Below, in pieces: positions 8,035-16,649 of a stretch of DNA of 64,000 nucleotides. A program made the translations under genes and the position numbers. The notes under the pieces were generated by a model that was not told where the DNA came from, did not search any database, and saw only the letters and a list, made by a program, of their open reading frames with translations. Source of the stretch: Raoultibacter massiliensis (GTDB taxonomy: Bacteria > Actinomycetota > Coriobacteriia > Coriobacteriales > Eggerthellaceae). Location: contig NZ_LT962671.1 in the NCBI RefSeq assembly GCF_900199545.1, positions 76,802 through 140,801 of the forward strand, written 5' to 3'. The stretch's first letter is position 1. Every line of letters starts with the position of its first letter.

Positions 8035-9531
8035 ATGAAACGGGTCAGCGTCATCGGTGCCGGGGTGGGCGGTTTGGCAGCCGCCATCAGGCTGCAGCAA
8101 GCCGGATATGAGGTGGAGCTTTTTGAAAAAGAGCCGCTTGTCGGCGGGAAGATGAATAGCATCAAGGGATCGGGTTTCGCGTTCGATGTGGGTCCGACCA
8201 TCGTGATGATGCCCTCTTTGTACCGCGAGGTGTTCGAGCTTTGCGGACGCGATCCCGACGATTACATTCCGATGGAAAGAGTCGAACCGCTGCTTGAGAT
8301 AAGCTTTTCTCCCGAAGAGAGGTTGCCGCTTTCGAACAACCTGTCCGATTTGACGGCGAGCCTCGAGGCTGTGAGCGAAGAGGATGCGGAGGGCTACTTC
8401 GAATACCTCGCCAAGCTGTACAAGCGCTACCGCATCGCGAGGGACAACTTTCTTCAGCGGCCTTTTCGCAAGCCGACCGATTTCTACAATCCCCGGAGCC
8501 TGGTGGCGGGAGTTCGGCTCCATACGCTCGGCGACGCCTATTCCTCGGTGTCGAAATACGTGAAAGACGACCGCTTGCGCAAGGCGCTCGCATTCCAAAC
8601 GCTCTACATAGGCATATCGCCCTACGAAGGGCCGTCGCTTTACATGATCATCCCCATGATCGAGCTTCTTTACGGTGTGTGGTACATCAAGGGAGGCATG
8701 TATTCGATGGCAAACGCAATGGGCAGGCTGCTTGCCGAGATGGGCGGAATCGTTCGCACCTCGTCGCCGGTCGAGCGCATAGCGATCGAGAACGGGCGAG
8801 CCGTCGGCGTTGTCGCGAACGGAGAATTGCATGAATCCGACTACGTGGTGTGCGACGCCGATTTCCCCTACGCCATGAAGGAGCTCGTCGCTGACGCTTC
8901 GGCGCGCGGCAAGTACACGCCTGAGAAGATAGAGGCGATGGACTACTCGTGTTCGTGCTTCATCATGTACCTCGGCCTTGACAAGCGATATCCGACGCGG
9001 GCTCTGCATTCGATCAGGTTCGCCTCCGATTTTCAGAAGAACATCGCCGATATCTTCGATGACGCGCGGTTTCCCGACGACCCCTCGTTTTACCTGTACG
9101 CCCCCTCGTCTCTCGATCCCTCGCTTGCTCCGGAAGGGTGCCAGACGCTTTACGTGCTCGTTCCCGTTCCTCCCCTCTCGGATCGATCGCCCGCATGGAC
9201 AAAAGCCGATACGGTGCTCTATCGCAAAAAGGTGCTCGATCTCGTGGAGCGCGAAACCGCGTACAGCGACATTCGCGATCATATCGCGTTCGAGAAGATC
9301 TATACGCCAGTCGATTTTGCCGAGCGGTTCAATGCTTGCCAAGGCGCGACGTTCGGGCTGCGGCCGACGCTGCTGCAAAGCAACTACTGGCGTCCGCACA
9401 ACAAGGCAACCGATTGCGAGAACCTGTATTTCTGTGGAAGCAGCACCCATCCGGGTGCGGGAGTGCCGATCGTGCTGATGAGCGCGAAGCTGGCTTGCGA
9501 GGAGCTGATGAAAGATGACCGTGCCGTATAG
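8035..9531 (+). CDS. crtI: Phytoene / diapophytoene desaturase family (CrtI/CrtN)
   Basis: A 498-residue FAD-dependent desaturase that introduces double bonds into phytoene or 4,4'-diapophytoene. The N-terminal dinucleotide-binding GAGVGG is at residues 8-13, followed by the acidic LFEKE. GSGFAFDVGPT is the family signature near residue 50. The C-terminus has the FAD-contacting LYFCGSSTHPGAGVP block. Length matches CrtI/CrtN (about 490-510). The 3' end overlaps the synthase gene by 17 bases and the set forms an operon. Whether the substrate is C30 or C40 cannot be settled, but the partner genes argue for a real pigment or terpenoid pathway. Confidence 0.9.
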   Translation: MKRVSVIGAGVGGLAAAIRLQQAGYEVELFEKEPLVGGKMNSIKGSGFAFDVGPTIVMMPSLYREVFELCGRDPDDYIPMERVEPLLEISFSPEERLPLSNNLSDLTASLEAVSEEDAEGYFEYLAKLYKRYRIARDNFLQRPFRKPTDFYNPRSLVAGVRLHTLGDAYSSVSKYVKDDRLRKALAFQTLYIGISPYEGPSLYMIIPMIELLYGVWYIKGGMYSMANAMGRLLAEMGGIVRTSSPVERIAIENGRAVGVVANGELHESDYVVCDADFPYAMKELVADASARGKYTPEKIEAMDYSCSCFIMYLGLDKRYPTRALHSIRFASDFQKNIADIFDDARFPDDPSFYLYAPSSLDPSLAPEGCQTLYVLVPVPPLSDRSPAWTKADTVLYRKKVLDLVERETAYSDIRDHIAFEKIYTPVDFAERFNACQGATFGLRPTLLQSNYWRPHNKATDCENLYFCGSSTHPGAGVPIVLMSAKLACEELMKDDRAV

Positions 9532-10417
9532 ACGATTCACCGAACGCGCCGGCGATTTCGCATGGTGCGAGGATGTTATCAGGCGAAACTCGAAGAGCTT
9601 CTACCGCGCGTTTTCCCTCTTGCCGAAATGCAAGCGAGAAAGCGTGTTCGCCCTTTACGCGTTTTGCCGCGCTGCCGACGACTGCGTGGACGTCGAAGCG
9701 AGCGAAGCGTCTCTCGATGCGCTCGAACGCGATCTCGAGCGCTTTCTTTCGGGGTTGACGCGCGACGAGCCGATGTGGCGGGCGATGGACGTCGTCTTCG
9801 AATCTTTCGACCTTGACGAACAGCCGTTTTTCGACATGATCGAGGGCCAGCGCCGCGATCTTTCTTTCAGGCAGCCTCAGACGATCGGCGACCTTGAAGA
9901 GTACGGGTACTACGTTGCGGGCTCGGTCGGGCTGATGCTGCTGCCGATTCTCCATTCGCGCTCTGCAGTTTCGGACGGGCTGAAGCAAAGCGCGATCGAC
10001 TTGGGCGTGGCCATGCAGATAACCAATATCTTGCGCGATGTCGGAGAGGATCTCGATAGCGGGCGCGTGTACCTGCCGGCCGATGCGATGCGCGAAGCGG
10101 GGTATTCGCAAGCCGAGCTTGACAAGCGCGTTCTCAATCAGAGTTTCGTGTGTGCGTGGGAGTTGCTTGCCGAACGCTCCGAAGAACTCTATCTTCCCAT
10201 GCAGCGCGATGTCGCGCTGCTCGATGAGGATAGTCGAATGGCCACAATATCGTCGTTGTTTTTGTATCGGGGCATCATGGATCAGGTTCGCGAGAGCGGC
10301 TACCGGTGCCTGACGGCGCGCAGCGTCGTTTCTCCGAAAAGGGCCCGTCAGTTGGTGGCCGAAGCAGAGGCGTTGCTGCGCAAGGCCGCGCAGCCCGCTC
10401 TTGTCGAGGGAAGGTGA
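9515..10417 (+). CDS. crtB: Phytoene / dehydrosqualene synthase family (CrtB/CrtM)
   Basis: A 300-residue head-to-head prenyl synthase that condenses two prenyl diphosphates (GGPP to phytoene, or FPP to dehydrosqualene). Both Mg2+-binding aspartate motifs are present: DDCVD at about residues 55-59 and DVGED near 175-179, the latter within NILRDVGEDLDSGRVYLP, the family signature. The start ATG lies inside the end of crtI, giving translational coupling. It is followed within a few bases by an isoprenoid-alcohol kinase fusion, which suggests how its substrate might be supplied. C30 versus C40 use is undetermined. Confidence 0.9.
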   Translation: MTVPYRRFTERAGDFAWCEDVIRRNSKSFYRAFSLLPKCKRESVFALYAFCRAADDCVDVEASEASLDALERDLERFLSGLTRDEPMWRAMDVVFESFDLDEQPFFDMIEGQRRDLSFRQPQTIGDLEEYGYYVAGSVGLMLLPILHSRSAVSDGLKQSAIDLGVAMQITNILRDVGEDLDSGRVYLPADAMREAGYSQAELDKRVLNQSFVCAWELLAERSEELYLPMQRDVALLDEDSRMATISSLFLYRGIMDQVRESGYRCLTARSVVSPKRARQLVAEAEALLRKAAQPALVEGR

Positions 10418-10422
10418 TCGAC

Positions 10423-11877
10423 GTGCAGAACTACATAGGCATGGGGCTCTCGCTCGTCTACGTCGGCCTTGTTCTCGCCGTATCGGGCATTCTTTCGCGC
10501 AAAGGCGCTTCATCCGAGGCCACGCGAAAATTCGTCCACATCGCACTCGGGGGCTGGTGGGTGATTGCGGCACTGTATTTCGATTCGCCGTTGTGGGCTG
10601 CCGCGCTGCCGGCGGTTTTCATCGTTGTCAACGGATATGCGTACCGCAAGCAGGTGCTTCGGTTCATGTCGCGCGAGGAGGGCGACACGCCGGGTACGGT
10701 GTATTACGCGGTGTCTCTGACGGCGCTCGCGCTGTTTTCGTTTTGGATCGGCAACCCCTACGTGGGCGCGCTCGGGGTGTTCAGCATGGCGTTCGGCGAC
10801 GGGTTCGCAGCCGTGATCGGGAAACGGTACGGCTCGCGGAAGGTTCCGTTTTCTTCGGGCAAGACCCTTGTGGGAAGTGCGGTGATGTTTGCGGTGAGCT
10901 TTTTCTCGTGCGCGGCGGTGCTTTTGCTTGCGGGCCGGCCGTTCGCCATCCTCGTTGCGGCGCTGCTTGCGGCTGCGGCCGCCGTGCTCGAGGCGATCTC
11001 GTCGGACGGACTCGATAACCTGACGGTTCCTTTAGGGGTTTCGGCGCTGTACGCTGTGCTGTTCCTTCCGGCGGCTGCATACACGCCTGGCCTCGTCGGC
11101 CTGCTCCTAAGCGGTGCCGTAGCGGTGCTTTCGATTCGGTTCGGCCTGCTGACCGTTGCGGGAGGGCTCGGTGCGGCGATCGTGGGAGCGCTTGCCTTCT
11201 CTATCGGCGGATGGCCCCTGTGGCTTTTGCTCATGTGGTTTTTCGGCAGCTCGAACATCGCGTCGAGGATCATGGCGAAGCGGTCGAATGCCGAACGCAG
11301 GAAAAAGCATGAAACGAGGAGGCTCAGGCAGGTGTTGGCGAACAGCGTGCCGTTTCTGGCCTGCGCCGTCGTATACGCGATTACCGGCGATTCGAGGTTC
11401 CTGATCGTTTCGGCTGCGGCCCTCGCCGCAAGCACCGCCGATACATGGGCGTCGGAAATCGGAGTTTTCAGCGCGAACCCGCCGATCAACATCCTGACCG
11501 GCAAGCGCATGCAGCGTGGCCTTTCCGGCGGCGTGAGCCCTCTCGGTTTGGTTGCAACTGCCATCGGATCGACTACATCGGCCTTTCTTGCCATGCTTCT
11601 GTTCCACGCGTTCGGCTATTCCGTGCCGACGGGGCCCGATGCGTTTTTCTTCATCATCGCCTGCGGCGTTTTGGGCTCGCTTGTCGACAGCGTGCTCGGC
11701 TCCCTTCTGCAGGCAAAATACCGTGTATCCGAAAAGCCCGATCTGGTGGAGGCGCCGTCTGCGGGTGGACGGGGCGGTTGCGTCCTCGTATCGGGCTACG
11801 CATGGGTCACCAACGATGCGGTGAACTTCATGAGCGGGGCGATCATCGTGGCCCTCGGTTTGCTGCTGGTCGTGTAG
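10423..11877 (+). CDS. Fused phytol-kinase-like (VTE5) and phytyl-phosphate-kinase-like (VTE6/DUF92) membrane protein
   Basis: A 484-residue polytopic membrane protein. Residues about 30-215 match the dolichol/phytol kinase family: RKFVHIALGGWW (35-46) and GDGFAAVIGKRYGSRK (125-140), the motif seen in plant and cyanobacterial VTE5. Residues about 230-484 match DUF92/VTE6: a VLANS block, STADTWASEIGVFS, SGGVSPLG, GSLVDSVLGSLLQ and WVTNDAVNF. VTE5 and VTE6 act in sequence on isoprenoid alcohols (alcohol to monophosphate to diphosphate). GTG 10423 is preferred, with GGGAAGG 8 nt upstream; GTG 10414 is an alternative. It is the last gene of the crtI-crtB operon. Substrate (geranylgeraniol, farnesol, phytol) is inference. 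Confidence 0.82.
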   Translation: MQNYIGMGLSLVYVGLVLAVSGILSRKGASSEATRKFVHIALGGWWVIAALYFDSPLWAAALPAVFIVVNGYAYRKQVLRFMSREEGDTPGTVYYAVSLTALALFSFWIGNPYVGALGVFSMAFGDGFAAVIGKRYGSRKVPFSSGKTLVGSAVMFAVSFFSCAAVLLLAGRPFAILVAALLAAAAAVLEAISSDGLDNLTVPLGVSALYAVLFLPAAAYTPGLVGLLLSGAVAVLSIRFGLLTVAGGLGAAIVGALAFSIGGWPLWLLLMWFFGSSNIASRIMAKRSNAERRKKHETRRLRQVLANSVPFLACAVVYAITGDSRFLIVSAAALAASTADTWASEIGVFSANPPINILTGKRMQRGLSGGVSPLGLVATAIGSTTSAFLAMLLFHAFGYSVPTGPDAFFFIIACGVLGSLVDSVLGSLLQAKYRVSEKPDLVEAPSAGGRGGCVLVSGYAWVTNDAVNFMSGAIIVALGLLLVV

Positions 11878-11898
11878 GCGGGGCTCGCTGATCTCCCT

Positions 11899-11938
11899 GG
11901 GGGCCGCGAACGCGATCCGCGGCCCCCGTCTGCAGCGT
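11899..11938 (+). terminator. Terminator of the carotenoid operon
   Basis: A 10-bp stem GGGGGCCGCG (11899-11908) with CGCGGCCCCC (11918-11927), a 9-nt loop, then a GTTTTT run about ten bases later. Confidence 0.7.
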
Positions 11939-11995
11939 TTTTCCGCCGCGCTGCCCGGCCTATCCTGCGATCCTGCGGGATTTCGATTGACAGGC

Positions 11996-12988
11996 TTAGG
12001 CGACCTTCGGTGCATCCTCGGCGCGCGCCATGGCCTTTTCGTAATCTTTCGTCCCCACGAATATCTCGTTGGTGTAGGGATTGCGCTTGAGTTTCTTCGA
12101 GCGGTAGATTACGTAGCCGATGGCGGCCACGTTGGCGAGCAGCGATACTATCGAGATGGCGAGGTTCACATTCGGGTCGTTCACCGACTGCACGGCGAAG
12201 ACGCTCGAATCGAGGAACATCGAGAAGCATTGGGCGAACATGCACCAGATGGCAAGCGTGAAGGCGCGGTTTTGGATCCAGCCGCCCTTGTTCCAGAGGA
12301 ATGCGGCGACGGTGGGCGCAAGCAAAAGCGCAAGGCCGCAATAGAACGAATGGGTTGGCAGGCAGTTGTAGGTGTAGCAGAAGTTCCAGATGTCATAGGA
12401 GATGATGAACACCCACGTCATGTCGGGCCAGAGCATGTCCTGCTTCTTCTTGGAAACGTAGATGCCGAACCAGCCGGTCATGACGAAGATGTTGATAAGC
12501 CCCGCAATGCCGTTGAACACGTTGTGCCAGCCGCCGTACAACGTGACTCCCTCGCTTGAAACCCAGGTGGTTCCGAATGCGCGCACGGCCGATTCGAAAT
12601 CGCTCACCACGGCGATGAGGATGTTGATGGCAACGATGACGAACGGGAAGCATTTGAACCAATGCGACTTGCCGATCGCGCCCCATCTGTATTTGAGCGC
12701 CATGAAGCCGATGCAGCCGATGGTTGCCGCATAGAGCTTCGCGTAGTGAAACCAGCTGTTCATGTACAGATGGGTTGGGTTGTCGAGCGCCCATTCGGCG
12801 CCGGATGCGGCACCGACCGTGATTGCTATGAAGTAGATCGTGAGCCCCGCCGGCAGCACGATGAAGCAGAAGACGCCGCCCGCCCTCGTGCGGCGTGCGA
12901 GTTCGTTGATGAGGATCAGGCTGATGAACACGACGGCCCATCCGATCCATTGGTAGATGGCGTTTTCGCCATAGACTTGGAATAGCAT
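11996..12988 (-). CDS. DUF5692-family membrane protein
   Basis: A 330-residue integral membrane protein with eight or nine hydrophobic segments starting at residue 10 and a short charged C-terminal tail (NEIFVGTKDYEKAMARAED). Conserved-looking aromatic motifs WFHYAKLYAATIGC and SYDIWNFCYTYNCLP fit what I recall of DUF5692, a family common in Coriobacteriia and Clostridia and often beside a TetR regulator, as here. The TetR gene lies upstream on the same strand, about 120 bp away, so one promoter may serve both. No function is established; transport or energy metabolism are guesses. Confidence 0.7.
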   Translation of the reverse strand: MLFQVYGENAIYQWIGWAVVFISLILINELARRTRAGGVFCFIVLPAGLTIYFIAITVGAASGAEWALDNPTHLYMNSWFHYAKLYAATIGCIGFMALKYRWGAIGKSHWFKCFPFVIVAINILIAVVSDFESAVRAFGTTWVSSEGVTLYGGWHNVFNGIAGLINIFVMTGWFGIYVSKKKQDMLWPDMTWVFIISYDIWNFCYTYNCLPTHSFYCGLALLLAPTVAAFLWNKGGWIQNRAFTLAIWCMFAQCFSMFLDSSVFAVQSVNDPNVNLAISIVSLLANVAAIGYVIYRSKKLKRNPYTNEIFVGTKDYEKAMARAEDAPKVA

Positions 12989-13106
12989 TGGTCATCCCTT
13001 TCTTTTCCTTGGTGTGAGACGTGCGGGGCCAAGCATCCTTGCGGGCGCTCCTTTCGTTTTGCCGGGCGGCTTGGCTCATCCGGCTTCTTCGGTTGTCGGT
13101 ATGCCT

Positions 13107-13760
13107 TTACGCTCCTTGCGTGTCGGGTCTTTTCGATTCGCCTTCAGGATCCTTGGGACCTTTGGGGCCGTCGGCGGGCCCGCATCCCCTGTCCATGTGC
13201 AGCGTTTGGGCGATGATGTCCTTCAAAACCTCGTCGTCGACTTCGGGATGCCTTCGCACGAACCCTACGACGCCGACGATCAGCACGTAGAAGGTTTCGT
13301 AAACGTGATCGATCTTGATCTCGTGCAGCGCCTCGTAGTCGCGCACGGTCGTTTCAACGATGTAGGAGGCCATGCGGTCGGCAACGCGGTTGAGAAATTC
13401 GAGGTAGAGTGCCGAATTCTCCCGTGATGCGAGCGCTCTTCTGAACGAGTCGTGTTCGAATACGCCCAGGCGCAAAAGTTTGACTACGCTTTCGAGCGCG
13501 TGTTCGATGTTCCCCTGTTGCCTTTGCGCGTTCCAGTGGTGGAGCGCTTCGAGGTAATCGCCGATGTAATCGTCGAGCACAGCCGAAGTAACGGCGTCTT
13601 TGCCGGGGAAGTAGTGGTAGAAGAGCGTTCTCGTGACGCCGACGCGGTTCGTGATATCTTGCACCGACGTGCGGGAGAGCCCCTGCTCTTCATAGAGCTG
13701 TCGCGCTGCTTCCACTATATCTGCGCGCCGCGTTGCATGCTGCTCGCTTTCGCCGCTCAT
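13107..13760 (-). CDS. TetR-family transcriptional regulator
   Basis: A 217-residue regulator. The open frame extends further upstream, but ATG 13760 has an ideal GGAGGTG site eight bases away and begins MSGESEQHATRR. The helix-turn-helix is at about residues 12-55 with the TetR signature TSVQDITNRVGVTRTLFYHYFPGKD. The C-terminal half is the usual helical ligand domain and ends in a Pro/Gly/Asp-rich tail. It lies upstream of the DUF5692 gene on the same strand. Two long inverted sites at 13820-13858, between it and a divergent methyltransferase, are probably its operators. Confidence 0.85.
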   Translation of the reverse strand: MSGESEQHATRRADIVEAARQLYEEQGLSRTSVQDITNRVGVTRTLFYHYFPGKDAVTSAVLDDYIGDYLEALHHWNAQRQQGNIEHALESVVKLLRLGVFEHDSFRRALASRENSALYLEFLNRVADRMASYIVETTVRDYEALHEIKIDHVYETFYVLIVGVVGFVRRHPEVDDEVLKDIIAQTLHMDRGCGPADGPKGPKDPEGESKRPDTQGA

Positions 13761-13804
13761 CGGTACACCTCCGATCGATGTGCTCGGCATCGCCTGATGA
13801 GCGC

Positions 13805-13858
13805 AGGATACGCTTTTGGTTGACGGATCGTCAATAGACACTTTTGACGATCCGTCAA
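13805..13858. promoter_or_regulatory. Paired operators and divergent promoter region
   Basis: Two 15-bp sites, TTGACGGATCGTCAA (13820-13834) and TTGACGATCCGTCAA (13844-13858), are exact reverse complements of each other, and each is itself a 6-bp inverted repeat around three bases. Their centres are 24 bp apart. A minus-strand promoter reads -35 TTGACG (13834-13829), 18-bp spacer, -10 TATCCT (13810-13805). The sites overlap that -35, as expected for TetR repression. Confidence 0.75.
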
Positions 13859-13953
13859 CGACCGTGCGGGCGAAGCGGGCGCAAGCGCGATGGCTGCGGT
13901 TGCGGCCTCCCGTATATAATGGAGCCGTTGTTCAAACGAGAAAGCGATATGCT

Positions 13954-14805
13954 ATGGATCTCTACGCCGCACTGCAAAAGCCCAAACCCTTCGAGCGCGG
14001 AGCGAGCATATGGACCGATGCCCGAATATCTCCCCAAATGCTGCAGGCTCATCTGGATGGGAGCACGGATTCGGCGAGCTATGCGCCCGATCGGATAGAT
14101 AAGACGGTTTCGTTTCTGCGAGACAGGCTGTGTCTGGACGAGGGGAGATCCCTTGTCGACCTTGGTTGCGGCCCTGGCTTGTATGCCGAGCGGTTCGCCC
14201 GGCAAGGCGTTGCGGTGACGGGGATCGACATTTCCGAGAGCTCGATAGCCTATGCGACCGCGCAGGCGAAACAGGCGGGGCAGCTTATCGAATACCGTAA
14301 CCAGAGCTATTGCGAGCCGTTCGGCGAGAGCTGCTTCGATGCGGCGATTCTCGTATGGGAGGATCTCGGAGTCTTGTCGCCCGATGAGAGGCAAGCGGTT
14401 TTATGCAACATTGCCGCAGCCCTTCGGCCCGGTGGAATGTTCGCCTTCGACGTGGCGTCGGAGCAGAGGCTTTCCGAGCTCGATTCAGGCGGTTCGTGGG
14501 AATCGTTCGAAACGGGGTTCTTCCGCACGCATCCGCATGTGGTCATCGGCAAGACATGGTTGTTTCCCGAAACGAACTCGTATTGCGAAACCAGCGTTGT
14601 CGTGGACGATGAGATAGCGGTCTACCACAATCATCTGACAGTGTTTACCGAACAGCGCATCGCGCAGGAGCTGCATTCGGCGGGGCTTGTCGTCGATTAC
14701 GTCGGCGGTGATCTGATGGGAAGCCCCTTGACCGGGGAGTCATCGCAGCTGGGCGTCGTGGCCGTAAAGAAGCGAGAGGCGATGCCGTTTTCGACTGATC
14801 GGTGA
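13954..14805 (+). CDS. Class I SAM-dependent methyltransferase
   Basis: A 283-residue methyltransferase. Motif I is VDLGCGPGLYAE at about residues 68-79, followed by VTGIDIS and the post-motif RPGGMFAFDV. The N-terminal segment (KPKPFERGASIWTDARIS) resembles a known group of stand-alone class I enzymes. ATG 13954 is preceded by a weak GAGAAAG and, further up, a TATAAT-like -10 at about 13916. The gene is divergent from the TetR regulator and its operators lie in the shared spacer, so it may be regulated by it. Substrate unknown. Confidence 0.75.
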   Translation: MDLYAALQKPKPFERGASIWTDARISPQMLQAHLDGSTDSASYAPDRIDKTVSFLRDRLCLDEGRSLVDLGCGPGLYAERFARQGVAVTGIDISESSIAYATAQAKQAGQLIEYRNQSYCEPFGESCFDAAILVWEDLGVLSPDERQAVLCNIAAALRPGGMFAFDVASEQRLSELDSGGSWESFETGFFRTHPHVVIGKTWLFPETNSYCETSVVVDDEIAVYHNHLTVFTEQRIAQELHSAGLVVDYVGGDLMGSPLTGESSQLGVVAVKKREAMPFSTDR

Positions 14806-14836
14806 TATTTCTGATGGCGGGCATGCTCGGCGCGGG

Positions 14837-14842
14837 TATAAT
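14837..14842 (+). promoter_or_regulatory. -10 box for a probable leaderless transcript
   Basis: A consensus TATAAT ends eight bases before the patatin ATG at 14850. Transcription would start at or one base before the ATG, and no Shine-Dalgarno sequence is present, so the message is probably leaderless. No good -35 is visible. Confidence 0.6.
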
Positions 14843-14849
14843 CGCTTTC

Positions 14850-15755
14850 ATGGAATCTCTTACGGTTAACATACCCGATGTCGCGCTTGTCATCGAAGGC
14901 GGAGGCATGCGGGCGAGCTATACGGCGGGAGCCGTGGTGACGCTGCTCGAGCGCGAGATGCGCTTCGGAAAGGTGTACGGAATTTCGGCCGGTTCGAGCC
15001 ATGCCGTCAACTACGTATCGTGCGACATTGCCAGAACCAAGGCCTCGTTCGTCGATCTTGTGAACGATCCTCGGTTCGGCGGCGTGAAAAGCATGCTTTG
15101 CGGCAAGGGGTATTTCAACGGGCCGTACCTATACGAGGGAATCGCCGAAGAGCATGCCGGCATGGACGATGCGTTTGCGTTCGATTGGGACGCGTTTCAG
15201 GCGAACCCCGCCGATGTCCACATCGAGGGGTTCGATTGGGATACGGGTGAGACCGTTGAATGGACAAAGGCCGACATGCCGACCATGCGCGATATGATGC
15301 TGCGCGTGCGCGCAAGTTCGACCATGCCCATCTTCATGCCGCCTACGACTATCGGGGGACGGACGTATATGGATGGCGGCATGGGGGATAGCTGGGGAAT
15401 CCTGCTCGATGCGGCGCGGCGTGACGGCTTCGAGCGTCTCTTCATCATCCGCTCGCAGGAGCGCGAATACCGCAAGAAGCCCATGAGCCCGACAGTGCAG
15501 CGGTTGTTCCGCATGCTGTTCCGCAAGCATCCGCTGGTGGCCGAGCGGTCGATCGAGCGTTGGCGCCACTATAACGAGATCCTCGACGAGATCGAACGGC
15601 TCGAACGCGAGGGCTCTGCGATGGTGTTCTATCCCGAATCGATGGGCGTTTCCAACAAGGAGACCGACTATTCGAAATTGCAGGCTTCCTATGAACGCGG
15701 GTACGCGCAGGCCCGACGCGAGGCCGATGCCTGGGAGGCGTGGCTGCGCCCGTAG
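14850..15755 (+). CDS. Patatin-like phospholipase (YjjU/RssA group)
   Basis: A 301-residue serine lipid acyl hydrolase with a Ser-Asp dyad. The oxyanion loop EGGGMR is at residues 16-21, the nucleophile elbow GISAG puts Ser at 46, and the catalytic Asp is D175 in YMDGGMG. The long C-terminal part with KKPMSPTVQRLF is typical of the bacterial YjjU-type patatins. The frame runs further left, but the start is set at 14850 because a TATAAT box sits just upstream. The protein has no signal peptide, so it acts in the cytoplasm or at the inner membrane face. Confidence 0.85.
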   Translation: MESLTVNIPDVALVIEGGGMRASYTAGAVVTLLEREMRFGKVYGISAGSSHAVNYVSCDIARTKASFVDLVNDPRFGGVKSMLCGKGYFNGPYLYEGIAEEHAGMDDAFAFDWDAFQANPADVHIEGFDWDTGETVEWTKADMPTMRDMMLRVRASSTMPIFMPPTTIGGRTYMDGGMGDSWGILLDAARRDGFERLFIIRSQEREYRKKPMSPTVQRLFRMLFRKHPLVAERSIERWRHYNEILDEIERLEREGSAMVFYPESMGVSNKETDYSKLQASYERGYAQARREADAWEAWLRP

Positions 15756-15842
15756 CGGCGATCCCCGCTTTTCGCAATCGTCCTCGACGTTTTTCGATCT
15801 GCATGGTCGTGCTACCATGGTTTTCTGTCGAAAGGATGGTCT

Positions 15843-16649
15843 ATGGGTGCCGATGGGCAAAGCGCTACCTCGAAACTTGAGGTCATACTGGGTCGCGAAG
15901 GCGTGGAGCGCCTTGGGGGCTCCACTGTCATGGTGTTGGGTCTGGGCGGCGTGGGATCGAACTGCGTTGAGGCTCTGGCGCGAGGTGGCGTGGGACGCCT
16001 CGTTATCGTCGATCACGACATCGTGCAAGAAAGCAATATAAACAGGCAGGCGATCGCCTTTCGCAGTACGGTCGGACGCAAGAAAACCGAAGTCATGCAG
16101 GCCATGATAGCCGATATCAACCCTTGGGCGGAAGTGGCTGCTCACGATATGTTCGTGCTCTCCGACAACCTTGCGGAGCTGTTCGATGCGTATCGGGGCG
16201 AGCTCGACTACGTCGTCGATGCGATCGATACCGTTTCGACCAAACTCGCCCTTGCCCTTCTTGCCCAGGAAAGGGGATTGCGCCTCATCAGCAGCATGGG
16301 GGCTGCAAACAAGCTTCACCCGGAATGCTTCAGAACGGCAGACCTGTACGAGACGGTTAATTGCCCGCTTTGCCGAATAATGCGGAAGGAGGCACGCAAG
16401 CGGGGCATCGACCGCCTGCGCGTTCTGTACTCGTGCGAAGAGCCGGTTAAAACGGAATCGGGCGAGGGGAGCGAACGGCGAGACCGATCGAACCTGGGAA
16501 CGGCGTCGTTCGTTCCTCCCATCATGGGGCAGATGATAGCCGGCGAGGTCATTCGGGAGCTGTCGGGCATCGGCGGGGGCGGCGAGGCGAAGCGCAATGC
16601 GATGAAGCTGGCCGATTCGATCAAGCGCACGGGCGGCGAATGCCGATGA
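15843..16649 (+). CDS. tcdA: tRNA threonylcarbamoyladenosine dehydratase (TcdA, ThiF/MoeB fold)
   Basis: A 268-residue E1-like enzyme that converts t6A37 in tRNA to cyclic ct6A using ATP. The nucleotide-binding loop GLGGVGSN is at about residues 33-40, followed by IVDHDIVQESNINRQ, in which the Asn/Arg/Gln contact ATP and match the TcdA/CsdL version. DAIDTVSTKLAL is the next signature. The CxxC pair NCPLC and the GTASFVPPIMGQMIAGEVIREL tail (read in two parts) fit the family. The stop overlaps the TatD gene by ten bases, so the two are an operon. Length is normal. Confidence 0.88.
   Translation: MGADGQSATSKLEVILGREGVERLGGSTVMVLGLGGVGSNCVEALARGGVGRLVIVDHDIVQESNINRQAIAFRSTVGRKKTEVMQAMIADINPWAEVAAHDMFVLSDNLAELFDAYRGELDYVVDAIDTVSTKLALALLAQERGLRLISSMGAANKLHPECFRTADLYETVNCPLCRIMRKEARKRGIDRLRVLYSCEEPVKTESGEGSERRDRSNLGTASFVPPIMGQMIAGEVIRELSGIGGGGEAKRNAMKLADSIKRTGGECR

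Noticed and set aside
8023..9540. Minus-strand frame across crtI
   Set aside because: Antisense shadow of a gene with clear FAD and carotenoid motifs; it has no domain of its own.
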